From Monarcha castaneiventris obscurior (taxonomy: Eukaryota > Chordata > Aves > Passeriformes > Monarchidae): a stretch of 64,000 bases of DNA. Below the pieces are notes generated by a model. The model was given only the letters and a program-made list of their open reading frames with translations. It did not search any database and was not told the origin of the DNA. Position 1 is the stretch's first letter. Each line of letters begins with the position of its first letter. A program made the position numbers and the translations under genes. The stretch spans positions 20,097,132 through 20,161,131 of the forward strand of contig JAMPIT010000258.1 of the NCBI GenBank assembly GCA_026261815.1. The letters run 5' to 3'. Positions 54,784-64,000 of this stretch are shown one piece after another.

Positions 54784-55088
54784 TCAGAGAATCCCAAAAT
54801 GGTTTAGGCTGGAGGCACCTTAAAGCTCATCCCATTCCACCCCTGCCGTGGCAGGGACACCTCCCACTGTCCCAGGCTGCTCCAAGCCCCAGTGTCCAGC
54901 CTGGCCTTGGGCACTGCCAGGGATCCAGGGGCAGCCACAGCTTCTCTGGGCACCCTGTGCCAGGGCCTGCCCACCCTCCCAGGGAACAATTCCTGCCCAA
55001 TATCCCATCCAGCCCTGCCCTCTGGCACTGGGAAGCCATTCCCCCTTGTATCACTGCATAGCCTTGGAAAAAGCCCCTCTCCATTCAT
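54784..55088 (-). mobile_element. CR1 LINE 3'-end copy
   Basis: The complement of a CR1 tail, starting at its terminus (tcagagaatcccaaaatggt) and running through ctcccactgtcccaggctgc, a ggcactgccagggatccagg block and cagggaacaattcctgccca to the cccctctccattc segment. It belongs to the same subfamily as 52757-53001 in the opposite orientation, so the two form an inverted pair about 2 kb apart in the same intron. Confidence 0.93.
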
Positions 55089-56444
55089 TTAGATGTTAAT
55101 CCACCTGAATTTTTTAATCTGTCTCAGGGACAGCAGAACTCCACAACAAGAAGAAAGCCCCAAAATAGATTTTTGGCAGTTACTCATTCTGCCACACTGA
55201 AATATCCACCTTTTCCAACAGCAAACAAAAATAATTCACTTTTGGCTCTGCTTCATTGTGTGTCATGTGGCTGAAGCAGATTTTCAGTAACTTCACCAAA
55301 CTTCTGCTAGTTTGGTAACTCATGCTAATCCCATGAACATTAAAACATGAGGTAAAACAACCTTAAGCTCACTAGGAGAAGCATTTGGGCCCATGAGCTG
55401 CCATATCCATGGAATATCCTTCCTGTGGATACGAAATTTCAGGTCTGGTTGTAGTGAGCCACAGAAACATGTATCAGCTTCTAACAAGCTGACTTAAGCA
55501 GCTCAAGAAAGATAAAATTGGGTTTTTTAGCAATTTCTGATGCAGATAATTTAAGGCATGGTCGTGCTCCCAATTAAAAATCTGCTGCAGATTGGACAGA
55601 TTTTTTTCATTAACAGTGTTCCAATTAAAATGACAAATACTTTGGCCATGGCTCTATTGGAATTTTTAGTGCAGACAAACACAAATTTATTAACGAGCTG
55701 CCCTATCCCAGATCCAAATATTGGGAGGGATTCGTGGGAATGTGCTGATGGACAACAATAAAATGTGGAGCCCAATGGTCAAACTGCCTGTGATGAATCT
55801 CAGAGCACCCCCTCAAAGCTCCAGATATTGAACTGGTATTGACCAAAGGAGGAACACAAAGGACTTTTGGTGGGGAACGGGAATCCCAGGATTTTCTTAC
55901 AAACCTAGGGAATTAAAAGAACAGGTTGCTCTTCCATGCAGAAATTCCCTAAATTAAATATTCGTATTTTGAGTGCGTAAATATTACGTGTGGTTCTTCC
56001 TACATGATTCAGTCAGAGTCGGCCCGAATTCAGGATTTAACACTTCCAAGTGACCCTAATTTTCTGTCTTGGATATGACCTAATATGGAGGTGCATGGAG
56101 AACCTTGAATTACCTGATCTGCCTGTGACACCTCGTGGGCAGAGCTGTGCAGGTGCCAGGGAAGGGTTAATGCAGCACCATTAACTCCAGCATGAAAACC
56201 CTCGGAGCTTGAGAGCTTTGTGAATTCCCAAGTCTCTCTGGCATCCCTTGAGTGTAATGATAGCATCTCCCAGGAATGGGGAAGAGTCCCAAAAATCATC
56301 AGCAGAGAAAACTGCCACTAAATTTGAGCGTCTGATTTGGGACATGGAATTTTCTTCTACTAAAGGGAATTGCTTTGAATTATTCCACAATGAAACTGTG
56401 GGCAGCAGCACAGGGTGGTTTCTCTGGCCACTCTGGGCTTTGTA

Positions 56445-56573
56445 TCACAGGGACAACTTCCACTATCCCAGATTGTTCCAAACCCCATCCAGCCTGGCGT
56501 GGGGCACTTCCAGGGATCCAGGGGCAGCCACCAGCTCTGGGTTACATTTATAAACCTGATCCCTGCCCACCTT
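56445..56573 (-). mobile_element. Diverged CR1 3'-region fragment
   Basis: The text ccactatcccagattgttcc, then aaaccccatccagcctggcg and cacttccagggatccagggg, aligns by eye with the inner part of the CR1 tail seen at 54784-55088, with more substitutions. The terminus is not clearly present. Confidence 0.8.
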
Positions 56574-57650
56574 GATTATCCAAAGTGGCATCCAAGATCC
56601 CATTAATTTAATCAACCAAGAAACTGCTTTGCTTTAAACAGAATTGAACCTGAGTGTTTCCCAAGGAATCCAGATCCTTATTAATTCCTGCTGCTTCCCA
56701 CCCCGTGCCCTCATTCCATACCTTTTACCCTTTACAAAAGCCAGATCCAACAGCCTTTTCCATGTGCCTTCCAACTACTGATTTCTATCAATGCCTATAA
56801 ATTGAGGGTGAAACTTTAATGGACAGAGATCCTCAGCAGGGATTTGGGATTTAAAACAATACAACACTCTAATGCTGTGATATTTTAGAGACAGTGGGCT
56901 CTTGTATTCCTTAAAAAGCATGGATTTGCCTAAAGTAAAGCCTTGAAAAGCAGATTGTTTTCAGACTTTCAGGTCAAGAACTTTATTCAAGAGATCCTGT
57001 AACTATTCCTACAAAACCTGCAGCTCAGCTTTCCTTCTGTAGCTGAAGGAACCAAAAAGATCAAGGGAGACAACTGGAAGGACAACAGCAATTAGAGGAA
57101 AAAGAATTATTGGCTAAAAAATCCATAATGACCTTGGTGAGAACAGAAGCAACGTTAGAGGTGTTGTACTGTTACTCCTTGGTCACTGTTCCTCTGGAGA
57201 TGCCTGATTTCCACCCTGAGTAATGTTCTATCAAAATCTGGCAGAGCAAAGAATGCAATGAACTTTCCGCTTCCTGCTATTCCTCCTATTCCTCTTCTTC
57301 TTGGTTCAAACCAGGAATTCCTTTCTCTCTGAGCTCCCCTCTCTCATTTCCATGGTGTGGGGCAGGCTCATCCCTGTCACAAAACGCATTTTGATTGCCC
57401 TGTGCACTGAGCATTCACCAGCTTGAACAGAACAGAAGCTTCCACAGAGGTGAGCAAAACCCAGATCAGAAAAAATCCACTTCCAAATCTATCTGAACTC
57501 AGAACGAAAACAAGCAGAAAATCATCAAGAAATTAGGATTTTTTTTTTATTTATTGATCTAAATAGATTTGTCTCAATAAAAAGAAAGTGAAAAAAGAAA
57601 GAACCCTGAAAATAATAAAATTGCAACCACTCTAAAAGCACAAACTTTAC

Positions 57651-57857
57651 CTCTTCCACGTCGTTGTCCAGCACCACGACCTGCAGGGGGGAGGTCAGGT
57701 TCTGGTTATCCGAGATGGTCGTGCCCACTGGGGAGGATTCCAGGATGAAGCCCTCGTAGGTAGACCTTGTGAAATAAGGCTTCTGGTTGTTCTCGTCCAG
57801 GATCTCAATGTGGAGGTTGGCAAAGGCAGGGAGAGGATGTCCATTGTCTTGTTCAGC
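57651..57857 (-). CDS. PCDH15: PCDH15 internal coding exon (end of EC2, start of EC3)
   Basis: This is a 207-bp exon of 69 codons. The minus strand reads a T-run ending TTTAG before codon GCT, and the exon ends GAAGAG before the donor GTAAAG, so both splice sites are consensus and the phase is 0 at both ends. The peptide starts [12 protein letters not shown] and contains the EC2-EC3 linker DENNQ (residues 21-25), the EC3 XEX-type segment FILESS (37-42), an N-glycosylation sequon NLT (53-55) and the DXD calcium motif DND (64-66). From memory of vertebrate protocadherin-15, the order and wording match closely (ISD..NLTSPL, LDENNQ.PYF). PCDH15 is a single-pass cadherin that pairs with CDH23 in the inner-ear tip link; EC1-EC2 make that contact and EC3 continues the rod. 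The next exon in the transcript is at 49375-49509, and the protein reads straight across the junction. Confidence 0.95.
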
Positions 57858-58224
57858 CTAAAAAAATCACCTCATTTGTCAAAGCTTCCCAGTTACCAAC
57901 AGGGACTCCCTGGGGATGGTTCTACTTAAGAGTCAGAATCCAGTTAAAAAATGGATTTTTTTTTTTTCCCAGATCCCCTTATTATGGAACTCAGCATCAT
58001 GGAAAAGAGAAATACCAACTAAAAATTAGCTCAGAGAGAAGAACAGCAACACTTTCAATCACAGTCATATTTACACAGCCACAAGAACCCCAAAACTTGT
58101 GCAAACACACCTCCTTACACTCGCAGAATTGAGAGTTTTGAAAAAAGCTCCGAGGGACGAAAGAAAACTGGGAATGCTGCTGGGACAGCAGAACCCATGG
58201 CAGCAGCAAGAGTTAAACCCAAAA

Positions 58225-58229
58225 GGTGG
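58225..58229. repeat. Target-site duplication, left copy
   Basis: GGTGG immediately before the TGTAGTGGG start of the LTR. It is identical to the five bases right after the LTR end. Confidence 0.75.
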
Positions 58230-58485
58230 TGTAGTGGGTTGAGCCTGAGTTGGGACTTTTAAACCAATGACGCTTCTCTAAATTTACATATTTAAACAGC
58301 GCGGAAAGGCGGAAATTTCCTTTTGTTCCAGCTCGCCTGCCGGAACGTGAGGGGGCTTCCGAGCCTCTGAGCCCCGCCGGGCCGGGCCGGGGCCGCTGCT
58401 CCCTTCCCCTTTTCCCAAGGCCGCGGCACGGAGCCTGGGTCACTGGGAGGGGGAACTATCCCAGACTCGCAGGCAGCTAAAGCAG

Positions 58486-59262
58486 CCCTGGGCTGGCACA
58501 CAGCTAAACCCATCCCGGGGCTGCCACACAGCCAAACCCATCCATGGGCTGGCACACAGCTAAACCCATCCAACCCATCCATGGGCTGGCACACAGCTAA
58601 ACCCATTCATGGACTGCCACACAGCCAAACCCATCCCGGGGCTGCCACACAGCCAAACCCATCCAACCCAGCCATGGCCTGCCCCACAGCCAAACCCATC
58701 CATGGGCTGCCCCACAGCTAAACCCAGCCATGGGCTGCCCCACAGCTAAACCCAGCCATGGGCTGCCCCACAGCCAAACCCATCCATGGGCTGTCCCACA
58801 GCCAAACCCATCCATGGGCTGCCCCACAGCCAAACCCATCCATGGGCTGTCCCACAGCCAAACCCATCCATGGGCTGTCCCACAGCCAAACCCATCCATG
58901 GGCTGCCCCACAGCCAAACCCATCCATGGGCTGCCACACAGCTAAACCCATCCATGGGCTGTCCCACAGCCAAACCCATCCATGGGCTGTCCCACAGCCA
59001 AACCCATCCATGGGTTGCCACACAGCCAAACCCATCCATGGGCTGCCACACAGCCAAACCCATCCATGGGCTGCCCCACAGCCAAACCCATCCATGGACT
59101 GCCACACAGCTAAACCCAGCCATGGGCTGCCACACAGCCAAACCCATCCATGGGCTGCCACACAGCCAAACCCATCCATGTACTGCCACACAGCTAAACC
59201 CAGCCATGGGCTGCCACACAGCCAAAGCCAGCCATGGATTGCCACACAGCCAAACCCATCCA
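58486..59262. repeat. 28-bp minisatellite, about 27 copies, inside the LTR
   Basis: The unit is catccatgggctgcc followed by ccacagccaaacc (28 bp). I count 27 occurrences of the caca-gc(c/t)aaa(c/g)c core. Common variants are gctgtccc, gctgccac, gctggcac, ctaaacc for ccaaacc, and cagcc for catcc. Two units near the left end carry a short ccaaccca insertion. The left edge is the most diverged, as expected of an array growing away from a founder. Because 28 is not a multiple of three and the unit has no stop in any frame, the array stays open in several frames on both strands. The resulting 186-269-residue plus frames and 223/225-residue minus frames are not genes. Confidence 0.97.
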
Positions 59263-60075
59263 GTGCGGCTTCGTGGGACCAGCGGGTCCCTCTCCTCTCC
59301 ACACGGAGCCTCCTGTCTGGAGCCAGCACACTTTGTGCCAAACTGAAGAAGACACTGTGCAGCCAGCAGCACAAAGGCAGCGAGGCTTTCTCCATGGTAA
59401 AGTCTGAACAAGAACACTCTTCAATGTGGTGGCTTCAGAGTCAGAGAGAAAGGGAAAGTGAGTCATGTGAGACAGAGCTAAAATGGCTTCAGGAGAAAAA
59501 AGGGCGGTGCCACGTTTCTCGCGCGCAGCTTAAAAACCTTCTTGCATGCTGTGGTATGAAACTGTAATATCACAAACTGTTTGTCTCTTTAATCCATTCG
59601 AAGTACATGGGGGGATGGGGGATTCCCGCGTGACCTGTGAAGATGTGAAGAGTGCCCATGCCAGGCTATATGGAAGCAGTCAGAGGCTTTTAGAGACTTG
59701 TGGCGAAGAAAGCCTTCATGTTCAGGCCAAAATAACTCATCCTTAAAAAGATTAATAACCCCATGTGATGGCCCATGTTGCGCAGTGTGAAGGAACTGTG
59801 AGATTTTTTCATGGAAGAGATGTTTTATACCACAGCAGATTGTTTCTTTCCGGGCGGGTCTGCAGTTTGTGGCAGTTTGGGAACCACGTGAAGCAGAAGA
59901 AAACCCTTTTCTTCCTTAAGCATAAGAAAGAGACTTTTCAAGAACTACAACACTGACTAAAATCCCATATTCTGTTATCCTTTGTGAGAGCTGGGTAAAA
60001 GGAAGGGAGTGCTGGAAGAGAGGGGAGGTTTGCTTTAATTTTTTGTTATTCCTTTTTACTTTTAATTCTGTTAGT

Positions 60076-60081
60076 AATAAA
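60076..60081 (+). promoter_or_regulatory. LTR polyadenylation signal
   Basis: AATAAA in the context ttagtaataaacatttttct, followed by T-rich sequence, in the last 150 bp of the LTR. This is the expected place for the R-region signal and it fixes the element's orientation as plus. Confidence 0.7.
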
Positions 60082-60225
60082 CATTTTTCTTTGTACAGCA
60101 ACTGCTTAAGTTTGAACCTGTTTTGCCTTGCAGCTCTCTAGTTTTCCTCAATATTTTCTTATTCTTCCTTTATGAAAAACAACAGATTTTGTGTGCTTGA
60201 TGCTTAGCTGTGTCAAACCACGGCA

Positions 60226-60230
60226 GGTGG
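60226..60230. repeat. Target-site duplication, right copy
   Basis: GGTGG immediately after the CGGCA end of the LTR, matching the left copy exactly. Confidence 0.75.
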
Positions 60231-60326
60231 GACCAGCACGCATGGACACATTTGCTTCCTCTCCCCCCAAATCCGCCTCTTCAGCATTACATGAGTGGGA
60301 TTTTAATCTGGATTTTGCCTATTTTT

Positions 60327-60504
60327 GAATCCCAGACTGGTCTGGGTTGGGAGGGACCTCAAAGCCCACCCAGTGCCACCCCTGCCATGGGCAGGGACAC
60401 CTTCCACTGTCCCAGGCTGCTCCAAGCCCCAGTGTCCAACCTGGCCTTGGGCACTGCCAGGGATCCAGGGGCAGCCCCAGCTTCTCTGGGCACCCTGTTC
60501 CCAG
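60327..60504 (-). mobile_element. CR1 LINE 3'-end copy
   Basis: The complement of a CR1 tail: gaatcccagactggtctggg, a tgccatgggcagggacacct block, ctgtcccaggctgctccaag and tgccagggatccaggggcag. It has an intact 3' terminus and is strongly 5'-truncated. It lies about 100 bp beyond the LTR. Overlapping frames of 66-130 residues are artefacts. Confidence 0.93.
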
Positions 60505-61563
60505 GAAAGTTGTGGATGTGTGTCCAGCAAAATTCTTTACTTCCACAAATAACCCCCACATCTCAATGGCAGCTCTGCACCTCCCAGGTAGTTACTCCCT
60601 GATATTTTTCACCTGATTTATTCTTATTCTCAAGCTTCCTAAAGATAAAAGCACTAATTGCCCATTCCAGGGTGCTAATCCTATAAAGGCCTAGAATTCT
60701 GCTTTCTTTTCCTGTAACTTCCCAACCAACAACTAATTAAAGCAAAGACACAAGGGAATTAGGAGACAAAAAGTCATTTGCTCTCCAGTTTATAAAGAGC
60801 AAACCAGGTTTAATTACAGTCCTGCACATGACACTGCAGCAAGACAACAGTAGGGCACTGAAGGAGTTTCCTGTTCCCATGGCCAGAATTTGTATTCCCA
60901 AAATCTGGATGCACACAGACCCTGGACCACAACAGAGAGAACGGGACCTAAATTCCCGTTGATAACAGGACTTTCTGTTTGCAGAGGTTTTACTTCTAAT
61001 CCAGTATTTCCCCTTTTTCAAACAGATAATTCCTCATTTTTCAAATCAAAAATCCAAGGAACCTTGGTCTGGAAACATCCCTTTGATTTCATCGAAGTTT
61101 TTTAAAATTTCTTACTTAAACACCTTTTACTTGGTCTGAAAAATGTTAATTCTCTTTGTTTATAAAGCAGCAATAGTATCTTGTTAATGATAAAAACCTC
61201 TATTAAAAAGAAAAAAGTACTAAAAGCTTCTAGTTCAAGTAAAAAGAAATTTAAACATAAAAATTTTTGTTTTCTTCAAAGGAGGTGATAACACCTTAAT
61301 CCATTAAAAAACTCATTCTCGGTTTTTAGGAAAAAATTGAGTTTTCTTTTTAAAATATGGATTGCTCTTGAACAACAGGAAAAAATGCCCCAGGCACCCG
61401 TCCAGACCAGTTGATGCTCCACTGAATGAAAATAAACTTTGTGTGTCAAAACCAACATCACCAAAATTACCTGGCAGGACTCTGGCTACTGACCCAGGAG
61501 GGTGAAACTCCAGAAATGTCCTGAGATGGATTTTTTGCCTAAGTTAAAATACTGAAAGCATTT

Positions 61564-61583
61564 AAAAAAAAAAAAAAAAAAAA
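61564..61583 (+). repeat. Poly-A run (20)
   Basis: The longest homopolymer noticed in the window, about 60 bp before the CR1 copy at 61642. Confidence 0.95.
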
Positions 61584-61641
61584 TCCCAGGAAAAGTCTGC
61601 TCCTTAAGCAACACACACTGCTGGGATTCTATTTTTTATGT

Positions 61642-62113
61642 ATCATGGAATCAGAGAATCCTGGAATCTTTTAGGATGGAAAAACTTTCAGGATCATGTG
61701 CCCGATGCCCACCTTGTCCCAGCCCAGAGCACTGAGTGCCACCTCCAGCCCTTCCTTGGACACCTCCATGCATGGGCACTCCAAAGCTCCCTGGGCAGCC
61801 CCTGCCAAGGCCTGAGCACCCTTTCCATGGAGAAATTCCTGCTGCTGTCCAAGCTGAGCCTCCCCTGGCCCAGCCTGAGGCCGTTTCCCCTTGTCCTGTC
61901 CCTGTTCCCTGGGAGCAGAGCCCGACCCCCCCCGGCTGCCCCCTCCTGTCAGGGGCTTGTGCAGAGCCACAAGGTCCCCCCTGAGCCTCCTTTGCTCCAG
62001 GCTGAGCCCCTTTCCCAGCTCCCTCAGCCGCTCCTGGGGCTCCAGCCCCTTCCCAGCTCCGTTCCCTGCCCTGGGCACGCTCCAGCCCCTCCAGGGCTCT
62101 CCTGAAGTGCTCC
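61642..62113 (-). mobile_element. CR1 LINE 3'-end copy, longest in the window
   Basis: Starts at the CR1 terminus (atcatggaatcagagaatcc). It runs through agtgccacctccagcccttc, a ctgctgtccaagctgagcct block, ccgtttccccttgtcctgtc and tgagcctcctttgctccagg to the ctcctgaagtgctc region. The copy is GC-rich and relatively intact, so it is probably younger than the CR1 scraps below 48 kb. The 149-155-residue frames on both strands are repeat-derived. Confidence 0.94.
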
Positions 62114-62860
62114 TCCCCACAGCACTAACAACGGTTGTCCATCATTAAATGCTCTTCTTCTGCTTTTCCAAGTAAAATCGGTCCCTTCAGAGCCCAGAGT
62201 TTCCATCCAACCCCTGTGAGTTACTGTATAACAACCCTTAATGTTCCTCACTAGGAAGAGAACCTAATAAAAGGAAAATGCAAACGACAGAGGGTCTCAA
62301 TCTTCTGAACAGCTTGAAATACCACAATAATGGCCTTGCTTTAAATCCCAAGTGAGCCCGGAGCTCATTCTGGGATAAAAGCAGGAATATTCACCCAGGA
62401 AGGTGCTGCAGGCTTTGCTGAATTGCTGGGAATTACACACGGCCAAACACAAAGAGAGTTGTTTGCTCCCAAAACCTGGACTTCAGATTTGAAACCCTGG
62501 AGCCCAAAAGGACAAAGCAAAGGAGTCCTTCCTCAGTGAGCACTTCCACTCAAAATCCCTTCAGCTTTCCTTCGTGTTCACTGGTCACAATGTTGGATTC
62601 ATTTCATTTTTCTGTTTCCAAAGATGCCTCTATTTAAGGGGGAAAAGCAAGCTTTGCAAACAGCCACTTCTTTCTGCCTTTGTTTGAAACAAGGAATTCC
62701 ATATTACAACATGAGGAATTGATTTGCTTTCAGGTGTTCCATGAAACCAGTCCTAGGAGCAATGCTTCTACGAGCAGAGTTCAACACAGACCCTTCATAA
62801 TGCTCCAAAAATATAAAAACAAGCTGTAACGTTGTCAGACTTTGCCCCAGTGCCCTATTT

Positions 62861-62972
62861 CTTGGGGTTTTTCTTTCTGTGGGAGTTTGGGGGGTTTGGT
62901 TTTTGCTTGTTTTGTGGTGGTTTGGGGGTGGTATTTGTGTTATTTTTGGTTTTGTTATGGGGTTTTTTTTTA
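62861..62972 (+). repeat. G/T-rich low-complexity tract
   Basis: About 110 bp composed almost only of G and T on the plus strand (runs of ggggg and ttttt). It gives a Phe/Gly/Val/Leu-rich 70-residue frame that looks like a membrane segment but is compositional. Confidence 0.85.
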
Positions 62973-63614
62973 AGAGATGAAGTTATACCTCATGTGTTCC
63001 ACACACTGAGTTCTGTTAGTGCAAACCCTTTTTCCTCATATTGACCTGGATTTGCTTGCTGGTTGAGCTTTTTTTGCTTCTTAACACGTTATGGAGTGCA
63101 AACAGCAAACAATTTACATTTTCTTCACCCTAGTATCTAAGCCACAAAGCATTGGGGTTCCAGTCCTTCAAAAAATGTGGTTTAGTGTCAAAATAAGGAG
63201 GGATCTCTCAAATAACCCCATGGATGTGACCTTCACACTGCTACCACGACAAAAAAAAAACCAGCACAGAGTTAGACTCCGGTATAACTGAGTAGTTAAG
63301 AGCAGCTAAAGAAAAAGAAAAGATAAAATAATGTGGAATGTGTTCATTCTCACAGATACTGAACTGCTTTTATTCCACCATCTCTGCTGAAGATTGCTTC
63401 CATTGGTAGTGTCCATAATTTTATCCTGATGGAAGATGGCTGGAGGTGACAGGAAAGCAGTTCCAGGGGGGATGCAAGGAGTGAGGAGCAAATGGCTGTG
63501 GGAATTTACAGGACCAATGGGAAGTTCACTCCTCCGAAGTAGCAGATGAAACAGTTCCCCCAAAAAATGAGAAATGAGAGCAATGCAGAAGGCTCCTTCA
63601 TGGAACCATGGAGT

Positions 63615-64000
63615 ATTCCAAGCTGGAAGGACCCAAAGGGATCATTGAGTGCAATTCCAAGCTGGAAGGACCCAAAGGGATCATTGAGTCCAATTCCAAG
63701 CTGGAAGGGACCCACAGGGGTCACTGAGCGCAATTCCAAGCTGGAAGGGACTCACAGGGATCATCGAGCGCAATTCCAAGCTGGAAAGAACCCACATGGA
63801 TCATCAAGCGTAATTCCAAGCTGGAAAAAAACAAAGGGATCACTGAGTGCAATTCCGAGCTGGAAGGACCCACAGGGATCACTGAGTGCAATTCCAAGCT
63901 GGAAGGACCCATAGGGATCACTGAGTGCAATTCCAAGCTGGAAGGACCCATAGGGATCATTGAGTGCAATTCCAAGCTGGAAAGGACCCACAGGGATCAT
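63615..64000. repeat. 39/40-bp tandem array derived from a CR1 3' end (continues past window)
   Basis: The unit is attccaagctggaaggaccc followed by a(c)a(a/g)ggatcattgagtgca (39 bp, or 40 with an extra g). Ten copies are visible and the array runs off the window end. The unit resembles the minus-sense CR1 terminus seen at 53617-53664 (gagctgggagggacccacaa). The period is often exactly 13 codons, which gives pseudo-proteins with a repeating SWKDPKGSLSAIP pattern; these are not genes. Confidence 0.95.

Larger units (their letters stand above)
49510..57650 (-). other. PCDH15: PCDH15 intron, 8.1 kb
   Basis: This interval separates two exons that join in phase 0. It begins (minus strand) GTAAAG and ends GAAAG. 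It holds CR1 fragments at 52757-53001, 53617-53664, 53684-53802, 54784-55088 and 56445-56573, plus two 22-bp tandem duplications (51373 and 53379). The stretches 49510-51370, 51440-52750, 53805-54780, 55090-56440 and 56575-57650 contain only short chance reading frames, and I see no exon or RNA gene in them. Confidence 0.9.
58230..60225 (+). mobile_element. Solo LTR of an endogenous retrovirus (ERVL-like), with internal minisatellite
   Basis: The element begins TGTAGTGGGTT and ends AAACCACGGCA, imperfect inverted termini with the retroviral TG...CA ends. It is flanked on both sides by the perfect 5-bp direct repeat GGTGG (58225-58229 and 60226-60230), which fits an integrase target duplication. 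A polyadenylation signal AATAAA lies at 60076, about 150 bp before the 3' edge, so the element is plus-sense and antisense to PCDH15. No gag, pol or env coding sequence is present, so it is a solo LTR. At 1996 bp it is long because 777 bp is a 28-bp minisatellite; without that it would be about 1.2 kb. The 5-bp duplication favours an ERVL-type assignment, but the family name cannot be fixed without a repeat library. Confidence 0.82.
57858..64000 (-). other. PCDH15: PCDH15 intron upstream of the EC2/EC3 exon (partial)
   Basis: Intron sequence continues to the window end, with the preceding exon outside. It holds a solo LTR with an internal minisatellite (58230-60225), two minus-strand CR1 copies (60327-60504 and 61642-62113), a G/T-rich patch (62861-62972) and a tandem array from 63615. 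The stretches 60510-61560, 62120-62860 and 62975-63610 show nothing I can identify. The acceptor at the low end is a long T-run on the minus strand followed by AG. Confidence 0.85.

Noticed and set aside
58486..59262. CRISPR array
   Set aside because: The 28-bp repeats are directly adjacent with no unique spacers, and the host is a vertebrate. It is a minisatellite.
58758..59567. 269-residue plus-strand open frame (and 186, 223 and 225-residue frames overlapping it) as a repetitive protein gene
   Set aside because: It is produced by a stop-free 28-bp minisatellite inside an LTR. The frames are open on both strands at once, and there is no conserved frame or recognisable domain.
61638..62120. 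149-155-residue frames on both strands as genes
   Set aside because: They lie wholly within a GC-rich CR1 copy.
62832..63044. 70-residue hydrophobic frame as a membrane protein
   Set aside because: The hydrophobicity comes from a G/T-rich low-complexity tract.
63546..63914. 122-residue frame with a 13-residue repeat as a gene
   Set aside because: It follows the 39-bp tandem array; the period divisible by three keeps the frame open by construction.

Overview
This window is vertebrate nuclear DNA, almost certainly from a bird and probably a songbird. It contains many CR1 LINE fragments with typical avian 3' ends, a solo LTR of avian endogenous-retrovirus type, and an AT-rich, intron-dominated layout. 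No bacterial operons, CRISPR arrays, tRNA or rRNA genes were seen.

The only host gene I can support is a minus-strand, multi-exon cadherin that I recognise as PCDH15 (protocadherin-15, the lower part of the hair-cell tip link). Three consecutive coding exons are present, in transcription order 57857-57651, 49509-49375 and 48433-48284. Each has consensus AG/GT boundaries, each is a multiple of three in phase 0, and together they give an uninterrupted 164-residue stretch. That stretch runs from the end of extracellular cadherin repeat EC2, through all of EC3, into the start of EC4. Everything else is intron: about 8.1 kb between the first two exons, 0.94 kb between the next two, more than 48 kb downstream to the window start, and more than 6 kb upstream to the window end.

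The intronic DNA has two characters. From 1 to about 47 kb it is AT-rich and repeat-poor, with CR1 scraps near 5.4, 15.8, 20.4, 25 and 43.6 kb. It also holds a decayed R2-type non-LTR retrotransposon end at about 4.5-5.35 kb, recognisable from its Zn-finger, endonuclease and C-terminal motifs. From about 47.5 to 64 kb it is GC-richer and dense in CR1 copies, including a reverse-transcriptase relic 232 bp downstream of an exon.

The most unusual structures are both in the upstream intron. One is a roughly 2-kb solo LTR (58230-60225) with a perfect 5-bp target duplication and an internal 27-copy, 28-bp minisatellite. The other is a 39/40-bp tandem array built from CR1 3'-end sequence that runs off the window end. 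Both make long open reading frames that are artefacts of repeat structure.
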